Assembly (NCBI GenBank): GCA_922989275.2
Contig: OV277857.1
Span: 496,001 to 560,000 of the forward strand
Reading direction: 5' to 3'
From: Gari tellinella
Taxonomy: Eukaryota > Mollusca > Bivalvia > Cardiida > Psammobiidae
Length of the DNA: 64,000 nt
Part shown: one piece after another, positions 9,101 through 17,026 of the stretch
How the letters are laid out: each line of letters begins with the position of its first letter
Numbering within the stretch: position 1 is the first letter of the stretch
Position numbers and translations under genes: made by a program
Notes under the pieces: generated by a model
What the model saw: only the letters and a program-made list of their open reading frames with translations
Told to the model about the DNA's origin: nothing
The model's database searches: none

Positions 9101-10978
9101 TTTAATGTCAGAAGCCAAATAATGCCACAAATTTGCTTTTATTTGAGTATTTTATTTTATTTTGACAAGTACACCATCCGGTTGCGAGTCCCTTTAAAGA
9201 GCCCCATACTTTTTGTTACAGAAATGTTGGTGCAGATTTAAAAATGAGACTTTACTTTTTTTTTATCTTTCTGTTTTCTCTAGGTGTCACAATTGAATAT
9301 ATAGTTGTCAAATTGTGTTTGACACTATCCGGTCCAATGGCAACCACGTTTTTCCACATATGTGTAGGACTTGTGATGTCTATCTGTGGTTACAGGTAAC
9401 AAACATTCTGCTTACAACCAGCTTTAAACAACCATATGCAAGAATTAGCTGGACGTCGCGATATGACTGAAATACTGTTGAAAGTGACGTAAAATCAAAA
9501 CAAACAAACAAAACAAGAATTTAGAAAAAAACCTTATGGTACATATTTATGACTATAATCAGTGGAACTATTTTCTTGAGCGGAGGAATACATAAGAGGC
9601 ATAATAAGGTGTATCTATGGAGTAATGGGTTAAATGACAAACGCAATACTTCTTGCTTTCATCAATAGTCATTAGCTCAAACCCCTAATGCCTCCATTGC
9701 TTTGTTAACCTTAATGAGCTGGAAATGGATATATAATTATATCCTTTGCAAATACATGTAGTGTAAACCCAAATCAGATTTCCCTTAGGAGTCCTCTGAT
9801 CAGGATTTGCACTGTTTGCCTTACTTCTAAGTATTTTTGGGACAAACTTCTAGAGAGTTGATGTAAACTTGTCATTTATCAGAGTCCAAGTTGAAAACAG
9901 CAAGTATTGTAAGGGTTAAAGCACAGGTACTTGACACATACTTTATTATCTATTAACCCCCCCCTTTTTTTTTTTTACTATACTTCTATTATAGATACAA
10001 GGTAAACAGCGCAATTCAACACCTAGTCTTTACTATCGACTTAAGCTGATGCTAAAATAGACTCGATCGCAGATATTCTCTTGTGGTACCCTCGGGAAAT
10101 GATTAACTTATCAATATCTACCTTTTATTTCATCAAATTCCGTCAAATAACGCCACAGTATGTGAATTATAACGAAAATAGGCATCAAAAAGTTTTTTTA
10201 AGGGGGGGGGGGGGGGGGGTGTTAATAGATAATAAAGTATGTGTCAAGTACCTGTGGGTTAAAGTAAAGGAACACATTGTTCACTTAAAGCAGGTTGATT
10301 GTAAGCAGAATGCGCCTCAACCCTATTCCCCATAGCCTGTTTCTAGTTCAGAAGACATGTGACCACTAAAAGCAGGTTGAAAGTAAAGCAGAATGTGCCT
10401 TAAGGCACATTCTGCTTTACTTTCAGCCTGCTTTAAGCTATCTACTAGGATTCAGAAAGTATATTTTACAATACATTATTATAAAATTTAAACTTTTTTC
10501 TGCAATGGAAGAATAAATTTAATGTGCTAAAAGGGGCTGCTGTAGGGGAAAGGGTTAAGGCACATTCTTCTTGACTTTCAGCCTGCTTGAAGCTATCTGC
10601 TCGAATATAGAAAATACTTCTTGCCATACAAATTCATAACTGTATAAATTGAAACTATTTTCTTCAGTGGAGGAATAAATTAAAGGCGTAAAAAGGGTGT
10701 ATTTATGTGGTAATGTGTTAATTTAGATCACTTTCCTGATTAAGAACCAAATGGTCGAAACTAGAAGATAACTTAAGTTTAGAAACCATACCAGTGCCTT
10801 TGATAATTCATATATTTGTCATAGATAAATTAAAAAAAAAAATTGAAGTTAAAACTATATCTTGTTTTTCAGCTTCTATGTGTTCCATCCACTGACCTAT
10901 GGGATGTCTGGTCCCAATTCCCACGATGAAAAGAGCATGATGTATGGGCTCAAGTGGCTTGACACCTGGGAATTCTAG
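1..10978 (+). CDS. POMT2: Protein O-mannosyltransferase 2, C-terminal half (10 exons, 5' end outside window)
   Basis: Joined exons 1-104, 594-672, 3030-3181, 3839-3930, 4945-5021, 5961-6032, 6471-6627, 7708-7848, 9284-9395 and 10873-10978 give 1092 nt: 363 residues plus TAG, with every junction in frame and GT/AG borders. Seen: MIR-type segments ([29 protein letters not shown]), the PMT motif [12 protein letters not shown] followed by a YLLGNPVIF membrane stretch, a YFHHYFP loop, and the ending [10 protein letters not shown], which resembles the POMT2 C-terminus more than POMT1. Family knowledge: POMT2 works with POMT1 in the ER membrane, moving mannose from dolichyl-phosphate-mannose to Ser/Thr of alpha-dystroglycan and other proteins. 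Vertebrate POMT2 is about 750 residues, so the N-terminal catalytic half lies left of the window. The neighbour is a convergent kinesin gene. No polyadenylation site is clear. Confidence 0.93.
105..593 (+). repeat. Intron with two overlapping F4 (hAT-like) MITE copies
   Basis: A partial F4 copy lies at about 165-255. A second runs from CAGGGCTCCAGATAA at 321 to about 547. The second carries a duplicated central palindrome (two CGTCTCGAAGAGACG motifs within 60 bp). No coding signal is seen. Confidence 0.7.
594..672 (+). CDS. POMT2: POMT2 exon b (MIR)
   Basis: The acceptor TTGTAG precedes 594 and the donor GTAAGG follows 672. It completes the Thr codon and reads [10 protein letters not shown] then HFQVAGYGE, matching the conserved NLHSH and GYG positions of PMT-family MIR domains. 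It ends in phase 0. Confidence 0.92.
763..1014. repeat. F1 TTAA-flanked palindromic MITE
   Basis: Bounded by TTAA with CCATTACCCCATA at the left and a complementary TATGGGGTAATGAG end at the right. The centre is a palindrome of two roughly 35 bp arms (AAAGCAGGTTGAAAGTAAAG and complement). It lies in the POMT2 intron after exon b. Confidence 0.85.
1183..1345 (+). repeat. Dispersed repeat, copy 1 (second copy 17226-17425)
   Basis: The segment with AGCTATTGTTGTCACT, GAAATCTT and TGTTGGCC-like text recurs at 17226-17425, and both run into GACC-rich text. No ends could be defined. Confidence 0.5.
1567..1630. repeat. F2-type palindrome (GACGCCGC core)
   Basis: Inverted arms of ACAGTTTGGATCCAGATGAG meet at a GCCGCATAATGCGGC centre. 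The same core recurs at 8460, 31830, 35630, 42010, 42655, 48150 and 56730 in elements of this window. Confidence 0.7.
1676..2946 (+). repeat. Element A (AGCTCACCTGAG family) with three roughly 320 bp internal units
   Basis: It starts AGCTCACCTGAGCC and ends CAGGTGAGCG followed by a GCCCCATGGGGC hairpin and TCTTGT, so the two ends are partly inverted. Three direct units of about 320 bp begin near 1948, 2267 and 2587, each with a GCCCCGCCCCGGGGGTC block and CAAGGGCCAGAGCTTAG. This is a common bivalve repeat form. No transposase ORF is visible and its class is unsettled. Confidence 0.75.
3030..3181 (+). CDS. POMT2: POMT2 exon c (MIR)
   Basis: Acceptor TTTTTCCAG, donor GTAATG. It reads [16 protein letters not shown] and ends [18 protein letters not shown], with the W codon split over the junction. 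The NDxW and LxHxxxxxxLxSHxxxLP pattern is characteristic of the second and third MIR repeats. Confidence 0.94.
3561..3791. repeat. F1 palindromic MITE
   Basis: TTAA at 3561 with a CTTCCCCCATA end. The central palindrome (GCGCCTTAAGGCGC) is at about 3708-3722. The right end TATGGGGTAATAGG has lost its TTAA. It ends about 50 bp before the next POMT2 exon. Confidence 0.8.
3839..3930 (+). CDS. POMT2: POMT2 exon d (end of MIR)
   Basis: Acceptor TTTTTACAG, donor GTAAGT. It reads [12 protein letters not shown], then [11 protein letters not shown]. The G-x-x-Q-x-E-V-x-C pattern is the usual end of the PMT MIR region. It ends one base into the next codon. Confidence 0.93.
4027..4858. repeat. Two F1 MITEs with a decayed F3 element between
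   Basis: F1 copies lie at about 4027-4278 and 4597-4858 (TTAA at 4855), each with a palindromic core. Between them, 4318-4560 holds a decayed F3 element beginning TTAACCCCTTATAATGAG and including the GGACTAGACTTAATTGGAAA block. Confidence 0.7.
4945..5021 (+). CDS. POMT2: POMT2 exon e
   Basis: Acceptor GTATTTCAG, donor GTATTT. It reads [20 protein letters not shown] then HSVMTQ, the conserved segment linking the MIR domain to the C-terminal membrane part. It ends in phase 0. Confidence 0.92.
5040..5942. repeat. One F4 and two F1 MITEs filling the intron
   Basis: F4 lies at about 5040-5223 with the palindrome AATCGTCTCTTTGAGACGATT. F1 lies at 5287-5515 (TTAA at both ends) and 5703-5942 (left TTAA; right end GGGTAATGGG without TTAA). 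The last ends about 20 bp before the POMT2 exon at 5961. Confidence 0.8.
5961..6032 (+). CDS. POMT2: POMT2 exon f (PMT signature)
   Basis: Acceptor TTTTTCAG, donor GTAGGT; 72 nt, phase 0 at both ends. It reads [20 protein letters not shown] then LDWK. The RPWxWP sequence is the family signature ahead of the C-terminal membrane helices. Confidence 0.94.
6033..6470 (+). other. Intron without recognised element
   Basis: AT-rich sequence. No repeat family, RNA gene or coding signal was recognised. Short ORFs on both strands are chance. Confidence 0.5.
6471..6627 (+). CDS. POMT2: POMT2 exon g (membrane helix)
   Basis: Acceptor TGATTTCCAG, donor GTATGT. It reads [20 protein letters not shown], then a hydrophobic run [19 protein letters not shown], then [13 protein letters not shown]. 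The GNP motif followed by a transmembrane segment and a basic loop is typical of PMTs. It ends one base into the next codon. Confidence 0.94.
6628..7151 (+). other. Intron stretch without recognised element
   Basis: AT-rich. The start of a decayed dispersed repeat may be present (CTTTCCTCCCTGAAAC near 6649, like an F3 end), but no boundaries are visible. Confidence 0.4.
7152..7608. repeat. F1 MITE nested inside another F1 MITE
   Basis: An outer copy begins near 7152 (CCTGTTACCCCATA). At its central palindrome (GAATGTGCC) an inner copy begins with TTAA at 7310 and ends with TTAA at 7556. Outer right-hand sequence (GGTCACCTATTTTCAAAACT) resumes from 7562 to about 7608, with the outer right arm missing. 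Confidence 0.75.
7708..7848 (+). CDS. POMT2: POMT2 exon h (membrane region)
   Basis: Acceptor CTTTTTCAG, donor GTACCA. It reads [20 protein letters not shown], then [18 protein letters not shown] and FLYSAMLA. The GWxLHYLPF and LYFHHYFPA blocks are strongly conserved in PMTs. A closer-looking acceptor at 7685 would put the reading out of frame. Confidence 0.94.
7884..8270. repeat. F1 MITE plus right half of a second F1
   Basis: Complete F1 at 7884-8136 with TTAA at both ends and a CACCTTAAGGTG centre. From about 8160 to 8270 only the right flank of another copy is present, ending GGGTATTGGG plus TTAA. Confidence 0.8.
8409..8655. repeat. F2 TTAA-flanked MITE, intact
   Basis: TTAA at 8409 and 8652. 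Inverted ends CCCTTTCACCGCCA and TGGCGGTGAAAGGG. The central palindrome has AAACAGTTTTGATCCTGATC arms around GACGCCACGTAACGCGGCGTC. The right TTAA is shared with the next element. Confidence 0.85.
8652..9197. repeat. 540 bp TTAA-flanked element with 22 bp inverted ends
   Basis: TTAA at 8652 and 9194. Ends AGCGACTCGCAACC and GGTTGCGAGTCCCT are part of 22 bp inverted repeats matching at about 20 positions. The interior holds a tRNA-like unit on the - strand and AT-rich sequence. No coding region. Confidence 0.75.
8789..8882 (-). tRNA. tRNA-like or tRNA-derived Pol III unit
   Basis: On the - strand an A-box-like TGGTCTAAGCGG is followed about 50 nt later by a perfect B box GGTTCGAATCC, then CAGAGACCA and a run of eight T, which would stop Pol III. 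The T-stem pairs at only about three positions and the acceptor stem is poor. It is therefore more likely a tRNA-derived SINE head or tRNA pseudogene than a working tRNA. Confidence 0.45.
9284..9395 (+). CDS. POMT2: POMT2 exon i (membrane helix)
   Basis: Acceptor TTCTCTAG, donor GTAACA. It reads [17 protein letters not shown], then [18 protein letters not shown], a hydrophobic helix near the C-terminus. It ends two bases into a Ser codon. Confidence 0.92.
9400..9631. repeat. F1 half-element interrupted by a SINE tail
   Basis: Right half of an F1 copy (CAGCTTTAAACAACCATATG to GAGTAATGGG plus TTAA). A SINE 3' fragment at 9447-9513 sits in it, flanked by the direct repeat CAAGAATT (9439-9446 and 9514-9521). 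Confidence 0.75.
9447..9513 (+). mobile_element. 5'-truncated SINE insertion with target duplication
   Basis: It starts AGCTGGACGTCGCGATATGA and ends in AAACAAACAAACAAAA. The same 3' module occurs at 12190-12262 and, inverted, at the end of the full SINE at 34195-34475. The perfect 8 bp flanking repeat CAAGAATT supports target-primed insertion. Confidence 0.75.
9922..10256. mobile_element. 335 bp MITE with long inverted ends and 8 bp target duplication (hAT-like)
   Basis: Ends CACAGGTACTTGACACAT and complement continue as roughly 40 bp inverted repeats reaching a C run (about 9957-9964) at one side and an 18-G run (10202-10219) at the other. It is flanked by the exact direct repeat GGTTAAAG (9914-9921, 10257-10264). 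An 8 bp duplication fits hAT elements. No coding capacity. Confidence 0.88.
10262..10731. repeat. F1 MITE nested in the centre of another F1 MITE
   Basis: The outer copy's left arm ends at GAATGCGCC. The inner copy runs from TCAA (mutated TTAA) at 10317 to TTAA at 10555. The outer right arm then resumes GGCACATTCTTCTTGACTTT and ends TAATGTG plus TTAA at 10728. Confidence 0.8.
10873..10978 (+). CDS. POMT2: POMT2 terminal coding exon with stop
   Basis: Acceptor TTGTTTTTCAG. It reads [20 protein letters not shown], then [14 protein letters not shown] and TAG at 10976-10978. The FHPLxYGMxGP and WLDxWxF elements are the POMT2-type C-terminus. From 10958 the exon end is the first unit of a tandem array. 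Confidence 0.95.
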
Positions 10979-11079
10979 ACACAAAAACTTGACACCTGGG
11001 AGTTCCAGACATAAAAAACTTGACACCTGGGAATTCTTCACGTAAAACTTTACACCTTGAAGTTTTAGACACAAACATT
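10958..11079 (+). repeat. Roughly 30 bp x4 tandem array starting in the last POMT2 codons
   Basis: Units start at 10958, 10988, 11019 and 11048, each like CTTGACACCTGGGAATTC plus TAGACACAAAAA, with growing divergence. Unit 1 includes the last coding residues and stop; units 2-4 lie in the presumed 3'UTR. Confidence 0.85.
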
Positions 11080-11213
11080 TCTCGTATAACAGGATTGAAT
11101 TTGTGGTTACTAATGCAAACATTTTGGATCCAGATGCGGCACAGAGTAACTTTGCCTTTCATCTTTATCCAAGCTGCTTGACTCTGGTAATCTTATCTGA
11201 AAGAAATTGCCTT

Positions 11214-11458
11214 TTAACCCTTTCCCCCATATAAGCGACTTTTGGCGTGTTTAATTTATTCCTCCGCTAAAAAAATAGTTCCAAGTTATAACCTCATGAA
11301 CAATTACAAAATCTTGATATAGCCTAGCAGATAGTAGTTTAAAGCAGGCTGAAAGTAAAGCATAATGTGCCTTAAGGCACATTCTGCTTTACTTTCAACC
11401 AGCTTTAAGTGATCACCTGTATTTAATGTTATAAACGGACTATTGGATAAAGGGTTAA
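11214..11458. repeat. F1 palindromic MITE, intact
   Basis: TTAA at 11214 and 11455, ends CCCTTTCCCCCATA and complement, palindrome centre GTGCCTTAAGGCAC. It lies about 240 bp after the POMT2 stop and may be transcribed as part of its 3'UTR. Confidence 0.85.
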
Positions 11459-11944
11459 CCATTTACTCGATTTTCAGTTTTTGCCCTAACTGACTTGCCC
11501 CATGAACAGGACAAATGGTTTCTGATTTGGGCAAGTGATATTTGTATCAAAACTTTGCATCTACTCTGCTAATTTAGACAAGCATTTATTAAACTACCAA
11601 GAATTCCAAGTAGACTGGTTCATGGTTTGATTACTAAAAAGATCAACAAGGGATCCTAATAACCTACAAGAGTTACTTAGTGTTAAAAGAGTTAAGAACA
11701 CCCACGACCAGCTGGGGCTCCAGATAAGATAAATATTTACATCATTTTCATTTATATCTCCCCAAAATCCACTGTGACTGACAATCGCAAAGCTTCTCAC
11801 CGCTGTTTAAATCCTGGTCTAGACACTTCAGATTTTTTATGTGAGGAAGTCTTCAAGCTGGCTTGCAGAAGATCATTGGTTCTATCAATTTGGGGATTTT
11901 GTGCCTGAAACTGCATTTAGGGTTTCTGGGGTCTCCATCCACCT

Positions 11945-12262
11945 TTAACCCTTTACCCCATAACCTGTTTGTAGTATTGAAAATAGGTGACTGCTTAAAG
12001 CAGGTTGAAAGTAAAGCAGAATGCACCCTAAGGCGCATTCTGCTTTATTTTCAGCCTGCTTAAAGGTACCACCTGCTAGAATTAAGAAAATGTTTCTTCT
12101 GATACATATTGATTGGAATTATTTTCTTCCGCGGAGGTTAAAACAGAATGCGCTAAAAGGCGCTTCTATGAGGTAAAGGGATAATAAGCTGGACGTCACA
12201 CTATGACTGTCATACAGTTAAAGTGACTTAAAATCATAACAAATCCAAATCCAAACAAAATC
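11945..12262. repeat. F1 MITE followed by a SINE tail
   Basis: F1 from TTAA at 11945 to about 12184 with a palindromic core. Directly after it, 12190-12262 carries the SINE 3' module AGCTGGACGTCACACTATGA ending ACAAATCCAAATCCAAAC. Confidence 0.75.
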
Positions 12263-12313
12263 CACCACATCCAAAGTTGTGACCCATTTTCTATGTTTTC
12301 ACTACATGTACTT

Positions 12314-12516
12314 CAGGGCTGCCATTTCTCAGTGTTTTTCCGAAATCTTAAGATTTTTATTCTAGCAGATAGTAGCTTAAAGTAGGCTTAAAGTAAAACA
12401 GAATGTGCTTTAAGGCACATTCTGCTTTACTTTCAACCTGCTTTAAATAATAGCTCTTGAAAAATAGAAAATTTGGAAATCTTCTAATTTTTCATGATCG
12501 ACTTATGGCAGCCCTG
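12314..12516. repeat. Second hAT-like MITE containing an F1 core
   Basis: Inverted ends CAGGGCTGCCATTTCTC and TTATGGCAGCCCTG. The middle (about 12358-12455) is the F1 palindrome. It is either a chimera or F1 inserted into the element. Confidence 0.6.
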
Positions 12517-12944
12517 GTACTCATAAGAATCCTGTCTCCAAGTGTGTAGGCTTTTAGTATTTATGATATTTCTCTTATTTTTTTATCTGATTTTTTGTTT
12601 CTTGGAGGCTGGATCTTACATTTTACTTGACTAGAATGAAAATTGAGAAAAAATAAACAGTGCCGGAAGATTCAAAAGTTTAAAAAGTGTGGTATGTTTT
12701 AAAACGGGAAAATTCAGACAACGGGAATCAATAAATTAGTGCATTGTTGACCGTATAGGTCAAAATAACCAATAGATGAATTTTTAACTAGTTTGGGTAA
12801 TTAACCATGCGGTTAATTCTGTATATACAGTAGTTTAATTGATCTGGTTAGCTAACCAGAATAGTAAAGATTTAACCCGTGATTAGAGTTTAACCCTGGG
12901 TTTAACTAACCAATGTTTATACAATTGGATGCAGATGTTTTATT

Positions 12945-15590
12945 ATGCCCCCAGAATCTACGATTCGGGGGCATATAGTTTTTGTCATGTCTGTTGGTTC
13001 GTCCGTCCGCGCCACTAAAGTGGGTTAGAGGGCCAGATAACGGTAAACATAACAAAAGAAGACAATGGAGTTCATTCCGTAACAATACACTAAGGGGCCA
13101 TGGCCCGTTATTCGAACAAAAGAAAATAACAAAAGAAAAGGCCCTCTAACCCAATTCGGTGGCACGTCTGTCCGTCCGTCCGTCCGTCTGTCCGTCCGCA
13201 CAACCGAAATGGGTTAGAGGGCCTTTTCTGGCCAGATAACGGTAAACATAACAAAAGAAGACAATAGAGTTCATTCCGTAACAATAGAATAAGGGGCCGT
13301 GGCCCGTTATTCAAACAAAAGAAAATAACAAAAGAAAAGGCCCTCTAGCCCACTTCGGTGGCACGTCCGTCTGTCTGTGCCAAAAACCTTAACCTTGGCT
13401 ATAACTCTTGCATTTTTGTACCTGGACCTTTTATACTTGGCATGTGTCTTCCCTGTATCAAGACCTTTCCATCCATACAAACCTTTTTGACCTTGTGACC
13501 TTGACCTTGACATTTGACCTACTTTTGTAAAAATCTTAAAATGACTATAACATTTGCACCAGTAGGCCCAGGGCTTTCATATTTTGTATGTATATTTCTT
13601 TTGTCAAGACCTTTCCAATCATACCAACATCATTGACCATGTGACCTTGACCTTTGACCAATTTAATCAAACTTTAACCAAAAATCTTAACCTTGGCTAT
13701 AACTTTTGCATTTTTAAACCTGGGCCTTTTATACTTGGCATGTGTATTCCTCATGGCAAGACCTTTCCAACCATATAAAACTTTTTGACCTTGTGACCTT
13801 GACATTGAAATTTGACCTACTTTTGTAAAAAATCTTTAAATGGCTATAACATTTGCACCAGTAGGCCCAGGGCTTTCATATTTTGTATGTATATTTCTTG
13901 TGTCAAGACCTTTCCAACCATACCAACATCTTTGACCATGTGACCTTGACCTTGACCTTTGACCTATTTAATCAAACTTTAACCAAAAACCTTAACCTTG
14001 GCTATAACTTTTGCATTTTTAAACCTGGGCCTTTTATACTTGGCATGTGTATTCCTCATGGCAAGACCTTTCCAACCATATAAAACTTTTTGACCTTGTG
14101 ACCTTGACATTGAAATTTGACCTACTTTTGTAAAAATCTTTAAATGGCTATAACATTTGCACCAGTAGGCCCAGGGCTTTCATATTTTGTATGTATATTT
14201 CTTTTGTCAGGACCTTTCCAACCATACAAACATCTTTGACCATGTGACCTTGACCTTGACCTTTGACCTATTTAATCAAACTTTAACCAAAAATCTTAAC
14301 CTTGGCTATAACTTTTGCATTTTTTGCACCTTGGCATTTTATACTTGGCATGTGTATTCCTCATGGCGAGACCTTTCCAACCATACAAAACTTTTTGACC
14401 TTTACCTTGACATTTGACGTTCTTTTGTAAAAATCTTTAAATTGCTATAACATTTGCACCAGTTAGCATAGGGCTTTAATATTTTGTATGTATATGTTTT
14501 GTGTCAAGACCTTTCCTACCATACCAATATCTTTGACCATGTGACCTTGACCTTCACCTTTGACCTATTTAATCAAACTTTAACCAAAAACCTTAACATT
14601 GGCTTTAACTTTTGCATTTTTGAACCTGGCCCTTTTATACTTGGCATGTGTATTCTTCATGGCAAGACCTTTCCAACCATACAAAACTTTTTGACCTTGT
14701 GACCTTGACATTTGACCTACTTTTGTAAAAATCTTTAAATGGCTATAACATTTGCACCAGTTGGCCCAGGGCTTTAATATTTTGTATGTATATTTCTTGT
14801 GTCAAGACCTTTCCAACCATACCAACATCTTTAACCATGTGACCTTGACCTCGATCTTTGACCTATTTAATCAAACTTTAACCAAAAACCTTAACCTTGG
14901 ATATAACTTTTGCATTTTTGCACCTTGGCCTTTTATACTTGACATGTGTTTTCCCTTTCTAACCATACAAAACTTTTTGACCTTGTGACCTTGACATTTG
15001 ACCTACTTTTGTTGAAATCTCTAAATGGCTATAACAATTGCACCAGTAGGCCTACGGCTTTCATATTTTGTTTATATATTTCTTGTGGCAAGACCTTTCC
15101 AACCATACTTACGTTTTTGCCCTTGTGACCTTGACCTTTGACCTTTATTTGTATAAATCTTTATACGCCTATAACATTTGAACCAGTAGGCCTAGAGCTT
15201 CCATACTTTATATGTTTCTTGTGTTAAGACTTCTCCAACCATGCCAATGTTTCATTTACCCTACGACCATGACTTTTGACCTACTTTTGCAAATAAGCAT
15301 TACATTACAGAACATGATGCTGGCTGGGGGCATTTGTGTTTCACAAACACATTGCTTTTCATCTGATCATCACCAAACTTTCTGAAAATGTTTGTTGACA
15401 TAAAATGGAGACCAATTTGGATAACCAGCGGCACCAATTTATGCTAGGCCCTTTGGAGTAATGGCCCTTGAAGTCCTCAAAATGGCGCTCCACTACAGTT
15501 TCAGCTCTCTAACTTTTACGTTTGATAGTCTGGATTCCCCTCCCTGTATCATCGGGGGCATTCGTGTAACTGAGACACGCTCTTGTATTA
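12945..15590 (+). repeat. Element F8: 2.6 kb repeat with roughly 300 bp tandem units
   Basis: Starts at TGCCCCCAGAATCTACGATT, which folds on CGGGGGCA, and ends near a CGGGGGCATT block. The interior 13385-15300 is at least five direct units of about 300 bp (MYVYFFCQDLSNHTN-like readings start at 13584, 13883, 14187, 14484 and near 14783). The units are rich in GACCTTGACCTTTGACC. No credible protein is encoded. Confidence 0.8.
13014..13362. repeat. Duplicated roughly 150 bp inverted-end module inside F8
   Basis: Two copies (13014-13168, 13207-13362) each open with GGGTTAGAGGGCC and close with GGCCCTCTAACCC (or CTAGCCC), with TAACAAAAGAAGACAAT inside. A GTCCGTCC run separates them. This looks like a tandem MITE pair. 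Confidence 0.7.
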
Positions 15591-15636
15591 CTCTACTTTT
15601 CACTGGTGAAAAATATACTTTGGTTGTATCTTTTTA

Positions 15637-16877
15637 GCTCACCTGAGCTAGCTCAGGGTGAGCTTTTGCTATACTTGAATGTCCGGCGTCCGTCGTCAGT
15701 CGTTCGTCGTTCGTGGTCAACAATTTTAGTGTTTACACTCTAGAGGCCACAATATTTATCCAATCTTTCTCAAACTTGCTCAGATTGTATATTACCATAA
15801 GAGTTTAAATTAGTTCGATTATGGTTGAAATCAGACTAAGAGGTCAAGAGTAATCTACCTTTGAATTGCTGAAAATGCCATATTTAAGGGTGTTTACACT
15901 CTAGAGGCCACAATTTTTATCAAATCTATCTCAAACTTGCTCAAATTGTATATGACCACAAGAGTTCGGATGAGTTTAATTATGGTTGAAATCTGATGGA
16001 TAGGTTGAGAGTTATCTACCTTTGAATTGCTGAAAATGCTATATTTAACAGTGTTTACACTCTTGAGGCCACAATTTTTATCCAATCTATCTGAAACATG
16101 CTCAGATTGTATATAACCATAAGAGTTCAGATGAATTAGAATTTGGTTGAAATCAGACTAAAAGGTTGAGAGTTATCTACCTTTGAAATGCTGAAATTGT
16201 CATATTTAAGGGTGTTTACTCTCCAGAGGTCACAATTTTTATCCAATCTATCTCAAACTTGCTCAGATTGTATATGACCATAAGAGTTCGATTGAGTTCG
16301 ATTATGATTGCAATCGGACTAATAGGTTGAGAGTAACCTTTCAATTCCTGAAAATGTCAAATTTAAGGGTGTTTACACTCTAGAGGTCACAATTTTTATC
16401 CGGTCTTTTTCAAACGTGCTCAGATTGTATATGACCATAAGAGTTCAAATAAGTGTGATTATGGTTGAAATCGGGCCTATAGTTCAAGAGTTGTCTGCCC
16501 TTGAATTGCTGACAATGCCATATCGAACAGCGTTTACACTTTTGCAACTACAGTTTTAAATGGATTTTGATTTTACTTGCACACAAAGTATATACCTATA
16601 AGTTCTCAAAGTGCAATTATTGTTGAAATCTAATAATTGTAGCAATAGTTATCTGCCCTTGATATACTTTGAAATGCTAGAAAAGGCTTCATTTCAGTAT
16701 TGTTTAGGCTCTAGTTATCTGCCCTTGATGTACTCTACCATACTAGAATTATGAGGTTGTATTCCAAAATTGTTTACATGCTATACTACAAATTTGAATG
16801 GATTTAAAACAGTAAGATAAAGATATCAAGCTTCAGTACAACAGGTGAGCGATATCAGGGCCTTCAGGCCCTCTTGT
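15637..16877 (+). repeat. Element B (+) with six roughly 160 bp units
   Basis: It starts AGCTCACCTGAGCTAGCTCA and ends CAGGTGAGCG, then hairpin GGGCCTTCAGGCCC and TCTTGT. Units beginning GTGTTTACACTCTAGAGGCC recur near 15729, 15890, 16051, 16212, 16369 and 16530. Inverted relatives are at 53518-54592 and 62013-63430. Confidence 0.8.
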
Positions 16878-17026
16878 AATGATATAGTTTTCATGTAAAT
16901 TGTTTTTGAAAGGACAGCGTTGTATTATTTTTATAAGAAAATTAAATTATATAAAAAAAAGCTGTATAAAAACTATAAATAGATTTTTACATTTATTGTG
17001 TGCATATTTATCCCTTTCTTGACTTG

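Noticed and set aside
10808..11162. Minus-strand ORFs of 104 and 70 residues with PGVKF repeats
   Set aside because: Antisense of the last POMT2 exon and its 30 bp tandem array.
13584..15128. Series of similar ORFs starting MYVYFFCQDLSN
   Set aside because: Translation of a 300 bp tandem repeat; units vary in length (297-304 bp) and frames close repeatedly.
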